64,000 bases of DNA from Bacteroidales bacterium UBA7258 (GCA_002472565.1 DKSK01000024.1:18519-82518); one strand, 5' to 3'. Shown: positions 1 to 9,595, counted from the stretch's first letter. Program-made: numbers and translations. The notes: a model not told the origin generated them from the letters alone.

Positions 1-1903
1 TGTGGATGTCATCAGAGAAAGAGAACTCCTGGGCGGCCTCGCGAGGATCTCTGCCTGGCTTGGAGAGCTCTTTGAGGATGTCCTGGATGGTAGGGAGGCC
101 GAAGTCTCCCTCGACATAAGCGTCAGCCTTGATCTTGGAGAGTAGGTCTTTGTTCCCGACAAGATCCTTGGTCTCCACCCCGAGGTCCTTAGCCATCTTG
201 TCTACGATGTGGTAGCATTCAGGATGGACTGCAGAATTGTCCAGCGGGTTCTCGGCTCCGTGGATTCTGAGGAAGCCGGCGCACTGCTCGAAGGCCTTGG
301 CTCCCAGACGAGGCACCTTGCGGAGCTGCTCTCTAGAAGAAAAGCCCCCGATTTCGGTGCGGTAATCAACGATGTTCCCGGCGAGGGCCGGGCCGATTCC
401 GGAAACGTAACTGAGCAGATAGGTGCTGGCCGTGTTGAGATTGACCCCGACACTGTTGACGCAGATAACTACCGTATTGTCGAGTTTCTCGCGCAGAAGA
501 TTCTGATCCACGTCGTACTGATACTGCCCTACTCCGAGAGATTTCGGGTCTATCTTGACCAGCTCGGCGAGAGGATCCATGAGCCTGCGGCCTATGGAAA
601 CGGCTCCCCTTGTGGTGACATCTTCGTCAGGGAACTCGTCCCTCGCGGCCTGTGAAGCCGAATATATGGAGGCTCCGTCCTCGCTTACCATGTAGACCTT
701 GCAGCCCTCCGGAAGTTCAATCCGCCTTATGAAATCTTCGGTCTCGCGCGAGGCTGTGCCGTTGCCGATGGCTATGGCCTGGATGCCGTAAGCCTCAAGC
801 ATCCTCTCCACGGCCATGATGGACTTCACTTTCTCATTCTGCGGAGGATGAGGATATATGATTTCATGGCAGAGGAGGTTTCCGCTCTCATCAAGGCAGC
901 AGATTTTACAGCCGTTGCGGAAGCCCGGATCTATGGCCATGGTCCGCTTCTGGCCCACAGGAGGGGCGAGCAGAAGCTGGCGGAGATTCTCGCCGAAGAC
1001 AGACACCGACTCTATGTCAGCCTTCTCTTTGAACTCTTTCAGGATCTCGTTAGTTATCGATGGAGAGAGAAGGCGCTCATAGGCGTCATCAATGGCCGCC
1101 CTTATCTGTTTGCCCAGGGCCTCGGAAGGGTATTTTCTGGCCTGACAGAAATCATAGTAGAGCTTGTTTCCACATTTTTCAGGATCGGCGTCAATCTTTA
1201 GCGTAAGGAAGCCGGCATTCTGGCCGCGCAGCATTGCAAGGAGTCTGTGCGAGGCTATCCTCGACAGAGGTTCTGCATAGTCGAAATAAGTCCTGAACTT
1301 CATCCCTTCAGGGTCCGTCTGAGCGGCCTTCGTGGCCTTTGAGACTATGCGGCGTGTTCTGTAAATATGGCGCAGGGCCTCTCTGAAGGCCGCCGTCTCC
1401 GAGACTCTTTCGGCGATAATGTCTCTGGCAAAAGCCAGTGCCTCTTCGGCCGACTTTACCTTCTCGCCCACATATTTCTCAGCCTCCTTCCTCGGGTCGG
1501 AAAGAGCCACCTCGTACATCTTGTCTGCGAGAGGTTCAAGTCCGGCCTCTTTGGCTATGGCAGCCCTTGTACGGCGCTTCGGGCGGTATGGCAGATAGAG
1601 ATCCTCCAGTTCCGAGGCCTCTACGCAATTATCTATCCTCGCTTTCAGCTCGTCTGTGAGCTTGCCCTGGGCTTCTATCGTTTCGATGACAGTGGCCTTG
1701 CGCTTCTCCATATCGTCAAAGACATCGGTCCAATGCTTTATTTCCGCCACCTGGGCATCGTCCAGGCCACCGGTCCGCTCCTTGCGGTAGCGGCTGATGA
1801 AAGGGATGGTGTTGCCCTCGGCGAAGAGTTCAGTGCAGTTTTCTACCTGCCACTCCTTCACTTCAAGCTTCCGCGCTATGAATTTTATATAGATTTCCTT
1901 CAT
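1..1903 (-). CDS. tex: Tex-family RNA-binding transcription accessory protein (3' end outside window)
   Basis: An uninterrupted minus-strand frame runs from ATG at 1903 to the window edge, giving about 634 codons. The translation begins MKEIYIKFIARKLEVKEWQV and matches Tex proteins: an N-terminal helical region with FISRYRKERTGGLDD, a YqgF/RNase H-like domain near residues 315-450 (MAIDPGFRNGCK), and a helix-hairpin-helix segment near 485-525 (YVSGIGPALAGNIVDYR). The C-terminal S1 RNA-binding domain expected in this roughly 710-780 residue family lies beyond position 1. Family members bind nucleic acids and affect transcription or RNA turnover in the cytoplasm; the exact role here is not shown. 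The start lies 16 bp after the ClC transporter stop on the same strand, so co-transcription is likely. Confidence 0.93.
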   Translation of the reverse strand, partial: MKEIYIKFIARKLEVKEWQVENCTELFAEGNTIPFISRYRKERTGGLDDAQVAEIKHWTDVFDDMEKRKATVIETIEAQGKLTDELKARIDNCVEASELEDLYLPYRPKRRTRAAIAKEAGLEPLADKMYEVALSDPRKEAEKYVGEKVKSAEEALAFARDIIAERVSETAAFREALRHIYRTRRIVSKATKAAQTDPEGMKFRTYFDYAEPLSRIASHRLLAMLRGQNAGFLTLKIDADPEKCGNKLYYDFCQARKYPSEALGKQIRAAIDDAYERLLSPSITNEILKEFKEKADIESVSVFGENLRQLLLAPPVGQKRTMAIDPGFRNGCKICCLDESGNLLCHEIIYPHPPQNEKVKSIMAVERMLEAYGIQAIAIGNGTASRETEDFIRRIELPEGCKVYMVSEDGASIYSASQAARDEFPDEDVTTRGAVSIGRRLMDPLAELVKIDPKSLGVGQYQYDVDQNLLREKLDNTVVICVNSVGVNLNTASTYLLSYVSGIGPALAGNIVDYRTEIGGFSSREQLRKVPRLGAKAFEQCAGFLRIHGAENPLDNSAVHPECYHIVDKMAKDLGVETKDLVGNKDLLSKIKADAYVEGDFGLPTIQDILKELSKPGRDPREAAQEFSFSDDIH

Positions 1904-1919
1904 GGTTGCTAGAGTGTTG

Positions 1920-3749
1920 TCAATCTTGTGATAGTTCCTTCAGCTCGTCTCTGTAAGCCGAGAAGATTTTTGACTTGGAAACGAAGCCGACATATGTCTT
2001 GTCATGTTTGATGACAGGAAGGTTCCATGCCCCCGTCTTCTCGAACTTGTCCATGACTCTGTCCATCGGCTCATCGTCGTAGACATAGGCCTGGGCGGAA
2101 TGCATGTAATTGAAGACATGCCGGCAGGAATAAAGTTCATGGCGGAACATATCCTTTCTGACGTCTTCGAGATCCACATAGCCCTGAAAATGATTCTTCG
2201 AATCCACGACCGGGAAAATGTTCCTCATGGACCTGGAAATAATCTCCACGAATTCTCCGAGGGTGTCGTCGATTCTCACGATGCTGAAATTCTTCTCTAT
2301 CACGTCGTTGACTTTCAGCAGGGTGAGCACGGCCTGGTCTGAGTCATGGGTCAGCAGGTCTCCGGACTGGGCGATACGTTTGGTGTATATAGAGTATTTT
2401 TCAGCTAAACGCATGGTCCCGTAAGAAATGGCAGAGGTGACGATAAGCGGAATGAAGAGCTCGTAGCCTCCTGAGATCTCGGCGATAAGGAAGATCGCCG
2501 TCATCGGGGCCTGCATAACTCCCGCCATGGTTCCGGCCATACCTACGAGAACGAAATTCTGCTCAGGAATCATCCCCGGAGTCATCGCGTCCGGCAGTTC
2601 GGCGAAGTTCGCTCCGAAAAGGATGAGGTTGCTGAATCTTGCCATCACGAAGCCAGTCATGGCTCCGACGAAAAGGGTAGGTCCGAAGGTCCCGCCGACT
2701 CCTCCTCCGGAATTGGTGAAGGTCATGGAAAAGACCTTGAGAAGGAGTACGAGCAGAAAAAAGGCAGGAACCATCCAGCCGTGATGAAGGAGCGGTGAGA
2801 GGAGGGTCATCCCGTCATAATTGACATCCAGACCGTTCAGCAGAGGGGAAAGTGAGTCATAACCTTCTCCGTAAAGCGGAGGAAAGAGGAAAATGAGGAT
2901 GCCGAGAAGACCTGCGCAGAATATCCACTTGAGGTAGACGTTCTTGAATTTCGAGAGCTTATCTTCCAGCCAGAGGGTCATCCTCATGAAGTAGATGGAG
3001 ACTCCGCCACAGATAAAGCCCAGCAGGACGTAATATGGCAGGTTGCCCAGTCTGAAGCTGGTCAGGGTGCATTCGAAAGGAAGGCTGTCGCCGAGCAGGA
3101 CATAGGAGACCACGGTCGCCGACACGCTCGAAAATAGGAGCGGCATGATCGAGGTCATGGAAATGTTGAAGAGAAGGATCTCAAGGCAGAAGAGGACTCC
3201 TGCGAGCGGGGCCTTGAAGATTCCGGATATGGCCCCTGCGGCTCCGCAGCCCAGCAGGATGGTCATGTTGCGGTAGGACAGGCCCATGTATCTTGCGAAA
3301 TTCGAGCCTATGGCCGCACCCGTATAAACGATAGGGGCCTCCGCTCCCACGCTGCCTCCGAAGCCGATCGTCAGCGCGGAAGTGACTATTGAGGACCACA
3401 TGTTGTGCGGTTTGATCTTGCTTTCGTTCTTGGATACGGCGACCAGGACCTTCGTGACGCCATGGCCGATGTTGTCTTTGATGACGTAGCGGACTATCAG
3501 CAGGGAAAGAAGCATTCCCACGCCCGGATAGATAAGGTAGAGGATATAATCCGCGGAGCCGTTGAACCAAGATGTGAGAAGATGCCGTATCAAGGAGACA
3601 AGCTTCTCGAGGATGACGGCGGCAAGTCCGCTGCAGATGCCCACGGCAAGGGAAAGGATTATGAGCCTGTTGCGCTCAGGAATCCTTGTAAGCCACTCCC
3701 TCAGCGAGGCAAGTAATCTCTTGATTTCCGTCATCTTTCTTTCTTCCAT
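1920..3749 (-). CDS. ClC-family chloride channel/transporter with C-terminal CBS pair
   Basis: The 609-residue protein is an inner-membrane ClC anion transporter. Residues about 25-450 are hydrophobic with the family selectivity motifs: GGSVGAEAP at 131-139 (the gating glutamate of the usual GREGP motif is E137) and GGGVGGTFGPTLFVGA near 350. The last 130 residues form two CBS domains, which in the family sense adenine nucleotides. E. coli-type ClC proteins exchange chloride for protons; whether this one is an exchanger or a channel cannot be told. Two in-frame ATGs exist (3749 and 3734); the second follows a purine-rich GAAGAAAGAAAG and could be the real start. A TATATTTG -7 box lies about 28 bp upstream. 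tex follows on the same strand. Confidence 0.93.
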   Translation of the reverse strand: MEERKMTEIKRLLASLREWLTRIPERNRLIILSLAVGICSGLAAVILEKLVSLIRHLLTSWFNGSADYILYLIYPGVGMLLSLLIVRYVIKDNIGHGVTKVLVAVSKNESKIKPHNMWSSIVTSALTIGFGGSVGAEAPIVYTGAAIGSNFARYMGLSYRNMTILLGCGAAGAISGIFKAPLAGVLFCLEILLFNISMTSIMPLLFSSVSATVVSYVLLGDSLPFECTLTSFRLGNLPYYVLLGFICGGVSIYFMRMTLWLEDKLSKFKNVYLKWIFCAGLLGILIFLFPPLYGEGYDSLSPLLNGLDVNYDGMTLLSPLLHHGWMVPAFFLLVLLLKVFSMTFTNSGGGVGGTFGPTLFVGAMTGFVMARFSNLILFGANFAELPDAMTPGMIPEQNFVLVGMAGTMAGVMQAPMTAIFLIAEISGGYELFIPLIVTSAISYGTMRLAEKYSIYTKRIAQSGDLLTHDSDQAVLTLLKVNDVIEKNFSIVRIDDTLGEFVEIISRSMRNIFPVVDSKNHFQGYVDLEDVRKDMFRHELYSCRHVFNYMHSAQAYVYDDEPMDRVMDKFEKTGAWNLPVIKHDKTYVGFVSKSKIFSAYRDELKELSQD

Positions 3750-3776
3750 CAGAAGCTACCGACATACGCTAATCTA

Positions 3777-3784
3777 CAAATATA
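3777..3784 (-). promoter_or_regulatory. Bacteroidetes -7 box upstream of the ClC gene
   Basis: The minus strand reads TATATTTG, a full match to TAnnTTTG, 27 bp before the ATG at 3749. No convincing TTG -33 box stands 19-21 bp upstream. This implies a leader of about 20 nt. Confidence 0.5.
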
Positions 3785-3844
3785 GCAAAAATTAGAAAGA
3801 AGACGAGGGTCCGCTCTTGTTCTAAAGAAGTAATACATAGGGTT

Positions 3845-3954
3845 CAGGCAGGCCTCAGGCAGGTCTCAGGCAGTTATCAGGCAGGTCTCAGGCGGTTCTC
3901 CGGCGGTTCAAGGCAGGTCTCCGACAGTTACACGGCAGTGAACCAGACAGTTAG
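3845..3954. repeat. Degenerate 11-bp tandem repeat in an intergenic gap
   Basis: Six consecutive 11-bp units begin at 3845, 3856, 3867, 3878, 3889 and 3900, with consensus CAGGCAGGTCT (variants CAGGCAGTTAT, CAGGCGGTTCT, CCGGCGGTTCA). They decay into 10-bp units (AGGCAGGTCT, CCGACAGTTA, CACGGCAGTG) up to about 3954. The array lies in the roughly 440-bp gap between the small acidic protein gene and the ClC promoter. The period is close to one helical turn and is not a multiple of three, so the array is not coding. There are no CRISPR-like spacers. Confidence 0.8.
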
Positions 3955-4189
3955 CCGTCATTTTCGGCGCTTTGCCACCACCTCTGTGTGGGGAAAGAGC
4001 CTCTGAGCGTACTATGGGGCCTACTCCGTGAGCAGGGTCAGCGCGAAAACAGGACACTGGGAGTATTCTTTCGCCGGGAGTGCAAAAAAGGCTGACCCGA
4101 TGAGTCAACCTCTAAGAATTTTCTATTTGGATTAAGCGCCAGGCAAGGCGTTTATGGCTGGACGGGAGTGCGGTCCGGACCGAGGCAGG
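3955..4189. other. Intergenic stretch, no gene recognised
   Basis: This is the remainder of the gap after the 11-bp repeat. A 66-codon minus-strand frame covers 3908-4108, but it crosses the repeat and has no recognisable composition or family, so I treat the stretch as non-coding. No convincing terminator or tRNA is visible. Confidence 0.5.
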
Positions 4190-4552
4190 CTAGCCTTCGT
4201 CGGTGTCCTCCGCCTGAGTAATCTGGTCCAGATTGTCGCTCGGAATTTCGGATCCCGTATCGTCAGGCTGGTTGTCGGTAGCGACTTCATCGTTGCTTTC
4301 CTCGCCCTCAAGCCACTTCTGGAGATCGTCCGCATCGTCGATCTTCACCTTGAACTTCACGAGATAGACCGCGTCGTCAGTCTCGAAAGTAACGGCATAG
4401 AAAGATTTCCCGTTAGGAAGATCATATTTATTGAGGTCCGCCAGACAATCCTGAAGGCCTTTAGGATATTTTTCATCAAAGGCCACACGAACCTCCGCAG
4501 ACAAATTCTCGTAGCTTACTGCAGCTCTTCTTTTCTTTGCTGATGTTGCCAT
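4190..4552 (-). CDS. Small conserved-looking protein with acidic tail, function unknown
   Basis: The 120-residue protein has a basic N-terminus (MATSAKKRRAAVSYENLS), a compact central part (residues about 15-85) with alternating hydrophobic and charged residues, and a strongly acidic, low-complexity tail from about 85 to the end. It has no signal peptide or membrane segment, so it is probably cytoplasmic. Small proteins opening with KKR-AAVSYENL resemble uncharacterised Bacteroidales proteins, but I cannot name a family. It lies 54 bp downstream of the GH2 gene on the same strand and could be its last co-transcribed gene or have its own promoter. The central region reads as a genuine protein; the tail is less certain. 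Confidence 0.7.
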   Translation of the reverse strand: MATSAKKRRAAVSYENLSAEVRVAFDEKYPKGLQDCLADLNKYDLPNGKSFYAVTFETDDAVYLVKFKVKIDDADDLQKWLEGEESNDEVATDNQPDDTGSEIPSDNLDQITQAEDTDEG

Positions 4553-4606
4553 AAGTTTGAATCTCTATTTCCTTCACAAAACCGGGTGCAATATTAAGAC
4601 ATTTTC

Positions 4607-7600
4607 TCAATGCTCCAAAGCGTTTGAGAGTATTTTTGATAAAGATTTTTCCATATCCTCCTTAAAAACCCTGTAATCTCCGCAATCCCGCCCATCTTTG
4701 AAGTTCATGAAATATTCATTATGGGAGATTTCCCGTCCGGAGGCATCCGTCAGACTCAGGATCATGATGCAAGGACCCTCAGGAACATCGGAAAGGTCTA
4801 TGACATCGATAGTTTCGTCTTCATGGAGATCGACTCTTGCCCTGGCCGCATATTTTTCAAGTCCGGAAGGCTCCAGAAGCTTTACGGAAGCCTCCATGAG
4901 GGCATGGTCCCCGATACCTGTATTCACGGCCTGAACCTTCATGGCGGAAGGATTGAATTGGATATGTACGGGCTCCGCACCGAGGGCGGCCCCGTAAAAA
5001 GCCCCGTTACGAGTGAAGCGCCAGTCATAGGTCTGCCAGGCCAGGCTTGGCCACGCGCTGTGCGACATCCAGAGCAAGAGGCCGTGACGCCCAATATTGT
5101 TAGCCTCAAACATAGCCCTGTAGCCATTGAAACAAATCAGCTGGGCATAACGCGAGAAAGTCTCGGCATCGGAAAGAGCCTCATCTCCGAAGCCCCGCCT
5201 GAGCATAGAGAGCAGAGAAGTATCGCCCTGGGCTCCGGTCCGGGTGAAATCGTGCTGGCCCCAGACATCGTCCGGCTTCCAGAGATGCTCAGGGGTGAGC
5301 ATCAGCCTGAGGCTTTCGTAGACAGGGATGGACGGCATGCCCCTTTCGCTGTGGAATTTATCGGCAGGATGCTCGAAATAATAGTCCGGAGCCACGGCAC
5401 AATAAGGTCCGTGGCCAGAGACTCCCTCCTCGGCGGAATTAGGGATGTAGAGGATGCCAGGATGAAGGGAGGAGACTGCCCCTGAGAGGGCGGAGTCCAG
5501 GGAGGCTGGCGGGTAACCCTCATTCCTGCCGCAATAAAGGCCGACCGAAGGGTGGCGCCTTACCCTCGATATCAGGTCGCGGGCGTTGTCCATGAAGAGA
5601 GCCTGGTCATCAGGATCCGGGCCGTCGGATGGATTGGCAAGCCAGAAATCCTGCCAGACAACGACGCCATATTTGTCGCAAGCCTCGTAGAATTCATCAT
5701 CTCCGGTCTGGCCCACCCAATTGCGTATCATATTGAAGTTCATCTCCTTATGCAAAGCAAGAGCCTTGTCGTAGTCCTCTGCCCTGAAACGGAGATTATA
5801 CTCGCTGAAACCCCAGTTACCTCCCTTAGGGGTCAGTCTGTGGCCATTGACATAAATCTTAAGTGAAGTGCTTTCGTCCTTATAGTCAAACTCTCTGATC
5901 CCGGCCTTCCAGCCCAGATGGCTTTCCATCGAGCCATCATCCGGGACGAACTTGAAAGAAGCATCGTGGAGGACAGGCTTCCCATAGCCAACGGGCCACC
6001 AAAGGGCCAGCCTCCTGTCCTTGAGCTCCGGGAAATCATCCGGGGCAAAGGTGAAGGTCTCCTCGGAAGAAGGGCCGAGAGTGATCTTCTTCGAGAAGCT
6101 TATGGTGTCTATACAGCCTGTGAGTTCTCCCGACAGAGGGGAAGATGAAAGATTCTTCACATCCACGGAAAAGGTCATGGAGGCGAGGGTGTCCGGGAGA
6201 TTCAGACTGGTGCTCAGCAGAGGATCCGAGAGCAGCGCCTCTCCGACATTGTCGATGTGTACGTCATTCCAGATGCCGGTTTCACGGCCTCTCACAGTCG
6301 GTATCCAGTCCCAGCCGACAGAGGCATGGAAGGTCGGATTGTCAGCCCCGAGCATGCCTCCGTTGAAGTCAGGGCTTTCGGCGTTCTTTTCCTTCACCGC
6401 GCCAAAATGAGCCGGCTTGATTACATGGACGGCGATGTAGTTGCGGTCCCTGACGAGACTTGTGACATCGAAGGCGGCCCTCTTGAAAGCTCCCTCGATT
6501 GTGCCCAGACGGCTTCCGTTCATGAAGACTTCGGCCTTAGAGTTGATCCCGTCGAAGCAGAGTAGGCTGCGGGCGCCAGACTTTAGGACAGAGGGAAGGA
6601 CGCCTCGGTACCAGAAGTCGCTGTTGAAATAGGACTCGGATATCTGGTTCATGTTGTCTCCTACAGAAGGGTCCGGGACTGCGCCTGCGGCTATGTAGCT
6701 GTAGAGAACCGTCCCCGGCACTACGGCAGGCAGCCAGCCCTCGTCCTTGAAAGAAGGAGAAGATAGTTCTTCCCCGCCGGCCGAAGTGAAGGAAGAGCGG
6801 CAGAGTTTCCAGGCGGGCTGAGGGGCGGAATGGAGAGAATCTTTCCCGAATATCTCTATTTCGCTGAGGGCAAAATGCCCGCTCTCGTCAGCTCCCTCCA
6901 TGAACAGTCTGAGATAACGTGCCTTTCCTCTTAGGCGGAGATAATCAGAATCCGAAGGCATAGATGCAAGCCTTTTCCAGGATTGCGCATTGTCGGAAAT
7001 CTCCACGTAGCATGTCTGGGGTCTGTGTATCCAGCTGAGCCTCAGGGCGGAAAAGCTTTTCTTGCGGCCAAGGTCGACATAGATCCATTGCGGAGCTGAA
7101 TCCGCGCTCATCCATGCGCTTGTGAAAGTTTCTGAAGGTAGAAGATTCATACCCCTGGCCTCCTTGGAATAATACGGGCCTGTGTCAGAGGACTTTCCGA
7201 AAGCGGGGGCCTCCGTCAAGTCAACGGAGAAAATATCCCACCGGACCGCTCCCTCCATATGGAAATCGAGTCTTAGGTGGCTGAAGTCTACGGCTCCGCT
7301 GAGCGGAAGTTCAAAAGTCAGAGGACAATAGCGGCAGTCTATGGCGGAGGATTCTTTGTTAGGGTCATTGATCTTCACCTCTCCCTCCATGGGATCGGAA
7401 GGGAGACCCGCTCCTTTCGTCTGAGCCACGACGTAGAGATTATCTCCATTTCCGGCGCTGCATTTGAGCGACCAGCCTCCGGCCTTCCCGGAGAAGAAAA
7501 CCCTTCCGACTATACGGAGACAGGAGGCGGAGAATTTCTGGCGGCTCCATCTGTAGTCCAGAAAATCCGTCTCCCCATAGAGAGAATTCTTAGAGAATGG

Positions 7601-7846
7601 GCCTCCGTCAAGGGTCCACTCTTTCTCTCTCCGAGGAAAATCTCCTGCCGCGGAAGATACCGAGAGCCAGGCAGGTTCGGCCCCTTCCTTCACTCCGTCA
7701 ACTGAGAGCTGAGCGGTCAGATTGTAATCATAAGAAGAGGAGGCATAGGCGGCTTTGAAGAGGGCCAGATTGACTCTTTCCCCCGAGCATGACGAGAGGA
7801 AGGAAAGCAGAGCCAGGCCAAGGAATAGATTGACAGAGGTTTTCAT
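4607..7846 (-). CDS. Secreted GH2-family glycoside hydrolase lipoprotein with discoidin-like domain
   Basis: The 1079-residue protein carries a lipoprotein signal (hydrophobic stretch, then LSSC with the lipid cysteine near residue 20), so it is probably exported and membrane-anchored. Residues about 225-335 read as an F5/8 type C (discoidin/CBM32) sugar-binding domain (WIYVDLGRKKSFSALRLSW); residues 25-215 look like a diverged related module. The rest is GH2: jelly-roll sugar-binding part, Ig-like part and TIM barrel (FNMIRNWVGQTGDDEFYEACD). E776 in GRNEG fits the GH2 acid/base (Asn-Glu pair), and E844 in PVYESLR is the candidate nucleophile. Overall it is nearest to beta-mannosidase or exo-beta-glucosaminidase-type GH2 members; substrate is not determined. 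It starts 12 bp after ygiQ, suggesting co-transcription with rmuC-ygiQ. Confidence 0.88.
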   Translation of the reverse strand: MKTSVNLFLGLALLSFLSSCSGERVNLALFKAAYASSSYDYNLTAQLSVDGVKEGAEPAWLSVSSAAGDFPRREKEWTLDGGPFSKNSLYGETDFLDYRWSRQKFSASCLRIVGRVFFSGKAGGWSLKCSAGNGDNLYVVAQTKGAGLPSDPMEGEVKINDPNKESSAIDCRYCPLTFELPLSGAVDFSHLRLDFHMEGAVRWDIFSVDLTEAPAFGKSSDTGPYYSKEARGMNLLPSETFTSAWMSADSAPQWIYVDLGRKKSFSALRLSWIHRPQTCYVEISDNAQSWKRLASMPSDSDYLRLRGKARYLRLFMEGADESGHFALSEIEIFGKDSLHSAPQPAWKLCRSSFTSAGGEELSSPSFKDEGWLPAVVPGTVLYSYIAAGAVPDPSVGDNMNQISESYFNSDFWYRGVLPSVLKSGARSLLCFDGINSKAEVFMNGSRLGTIEGAFKRAAFDVTSLVRDRNYIAVHVIKPAHFGAVKEKNAESPDFNGGMLGADNPTFHASVGWDWIPTVRGRETGIWNDVHIDNVGEALLSDPLLSTSLNLPDTLASMTFSVDVKNLSSSPLSGELTGCIDTISFSKKITLGPSSEETFTFAPDDFPELKDRRLALWWPVGYGKPVLHDASFKFVPDDGSMESHLGWKAGIREFDYKDESTSLKIYVNGHRLTPKGGNWGFSEYNLRFRAEDYDKALALHKEMNFNMIRNWVGQTGDDEFYEACDKYGVVVWQDFWLANPSDGPDPDDQALFMDNARDLISRVRRHPSVGLYCGRNEGYPPASLDSALSGAVSSLHPGILYIPNSAEEGVSGHGPYCAVAPDYYFEHPADKFHSERGMPSIPVYESLRLMLTPEHLWKPDDVWGQHDFTRTGAQGDTSLLSMLRRGFGDEALSDAETFSRYAQLICFNGYRAMFEANNIGRHGLLLWMSHSAWPSLAWQTYDWRFTRNGAFYGAALGAEPVHIQFNPSAMKVQAVNTGIGDHALMEASVKLLEPSGLEKYAARARVDLHEDETIDVIDLSDVPEGPCIMILSLTDASGREISHNEYFMNFKDGRDCGDYRVFKEDMEKSLSKILSNALEH

Positions 7847-7858
7847 GGCGGCGGAGGG

Positions 7859-9595
7859 TCAACGCTCTTTGCGGTCTTTTTTGAAAAAGTAAGATTTCTG
7901 CTGACGCTTGCGCTCCAGGTCACGCTCCACGAAGACGGGCTTAAGGGTGCGTGGGTCAAGTCCTGTATAGAACATCACGGAAGAGGCCGTCAGAGGCGTC
8001 GGCATGAAATCCTGGACCTGATCGAGGTAGACGCCCCTCAAGGCAGGCTGGCGGGAGAGCTTCTCCATATCGGAGAGATGGCAGCCCGGGTGGGAGGAGA
8101 TGAAATACGGGACGATATCGGTCCTCAGACCGGCTTCAGCCGTGATTTTGTCGAATTCCGTGCGCAGACGGGCGAAAAGCTTGAAAGAAGGCTTTCCTAT
8201 GTATTTCAGAACTTCCGGTTCGGTGTGCTCAGGGGCGACTTTGAGACGGCCCATGGTGTGATCCAAAATAAGTTCCTTAAGATAAGGGCGGGAGGTCTTG
8301 TCCACGTAGCCACTTTCGTTGAGGAAGAGGTCGTAACGGATTCCCGAGCCGATGTAGGCGTGCCTTATGCCTTTTACCTTCATGACGGCATGGTACATCT
8401 CCAGCACCTTCTCATGGCTCCGGTCAAGATTCGGGCAAGGGTTCGGATAGAGACAGGACTTCCTACGGCAGACCCCGCAGAGTTCCAAGTTCTTCCCTTG
8501 CATGCAATACATATTGGCCGTAGGTGCGCCAAGGTCGGAAATAACTCCACCGAAGCCTGGCAGATTAGTCAGGGCCTGGGCCTCCTTCACTATGGACTTG
8601 ATGCTCCTGCTCTGGATGAACTTACCCTGCTGCATGGCTATGGTGCAGAAATTACAGCCTCCGAAACAGCCTCTGTGGGTATTGATGCTGAACTTGATCA
8701 TGTCGTAGGCAGGGATGCGCTTTCCCTTGTAACGGGGATGTGGCAGCTTCGTGTAAGGCAGATCCCAGAAAGAATCCATCTCTTCCATGGTCGCAGGGGG
8801 ATATGGAGGATTGACCTGGACATAGCCCTTGCCTAGGGGCTCTATCAGGGTCTGGGCATGGAGCATGTTGGCCTGGGTCTCTATAACCTGGAAATTCTCG
8901 GCCACGGCATCCTTGCTCTTCTGCTGCTCTTCCCATGAATGCAGGATTATGGCGTCTTTGGCCTTAGGTTTCCCGTCTGCCATGAAGGCGATCTGCGGAA
9001 TCTGGCGCATCTGGTGGAGACTGCGTCCTGCCTCAATGGCCCTGGTCAGCTCCAGCATAGGTCTCTCCCCCATGCCGTAGCAAAGGTAGTCGGCTCCAGA
9101 CCATTGAAGAATGCTTGGCTTCAAGGAATCTGACCAATAGTCATAATGGGTGAAACGCCGCATGCTCGCCTCGATGCCTCCGATGACGACCGGCACATCG
9201 GGAAAAAGCTGTTTGCATATTTTCGAATATACGGAGACGGCATAGTCAGGTCTGTGGCCATATTCCCCGTTCGGGGTGTAGGCGTCGTCATGGCGGAGGC
9301 GCTTCCATGCGGTGTAATGGTTGACCATGGAATCCATGGCGCCGGAATTGACTGCAAAATAGAGCCTCGGAGCCCCGAGTTTACGGAAGTCTCTCAGGTC
9401 ATCCTGCCAATTCGGCTGCGGGACGATGGCAATTCTGTACCCATATTTCTGGAGCCAGCGCGCTATCGCGGCCGTCCCGAAAGAAGGATGGTCAATGAAA
9501 GCATCGCCACAGAAGAAGATTATGTCTATATAGTCCCAGCCCAGGGCCTCGACCTCTTTCTTCGAGGTAGGGAACATGTAGTCATTGTTTTCCAT
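7859..9595 (-). CDS. ygiQ: YgiQ-family radical SAM protein
   Basis: The 578-residue cytoplasmic protein belongs to the YgiQ (UPF0313) radical SAM family. C310, C314 and C317 form the [4Fe-4S] CxxxCxxC site in RGCFGGCNFC. The N-terminus (LGWDYIDIIF, DAFIDHPSFG) and GGIEASMRRFTHYDYWSD are hallmarks of the family. The reaction catalysed is not known. An in-frame upstream ATG at 9628 exists inside rmuC, but the ATG at 9595 is preceded by AAGGAGGTGA about 6 nt upstream, a near-perfect Shine-Dalgarno sequence and unusual in Bacteroidetes. It also leaves one base between the rmuC stop and this start, so 9595 is chosen. Translation is probably coupled to rmuC. Confidence 0.93.
   Translation of the reverse strand: MENNDYMFPTSKKEVEALGWDYIDIIFFCGDAFIDHPSFGTAAIARWLQKYGYRIAIVPQPNWQDDLRDFRKLGAPRLYFAVNSGAMDSMVNHYTAWKRLRHDDAYTPNGEYGHRPDYAVSVYSKICKQLFPDVPVVIGGIEASMRRFTHYDYWSDSLKPSILQWSGADYLCYGMGERPMLELTRAIEAGRSLHQMRQIPQIAFMADGKPKAKDAIILHSWEEQQKSKDAVAENFQVIETQANMLHAQTLIEPLGKGYVQVNPPYPPATMEEMDSFWDLPYTKLPHPRYKGKRIPAYDMIKFSINTHRGCFGGCNFCTIAMQQGKFIQSRSIKSIVKEAQALTNLPGFGGVISDLGAPTANMYCMQGKNLELCGVCRRKSCLYPNPCPNLDRSHEKVLEMYHAVMKVKGIRHAYIGSGIRYDLFLNESGYVDKTSRPYLKELILDHTMGRLKVAPEHTEPEVLKYIGKPSFKLFARLRTEFDKITAEAGLRTDIVPYFISSHPGCHLSDMEKLSRQPALRGVYLDQVQDFMPTPLTASSVMFYTGLDPRTLKPVFVERDLERKRQQKSYFFKKDRKER

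Noticed and set aside
3845..3954. Considered as a CRISPR array.
   Set aside because: Units are 11 bp with no spacers, and no cas gene is present.
3908..4108. 66-codon minus-strand ORF.
   Set aside because: It overlaps the repeat, has no family resemblance and no promoter box.
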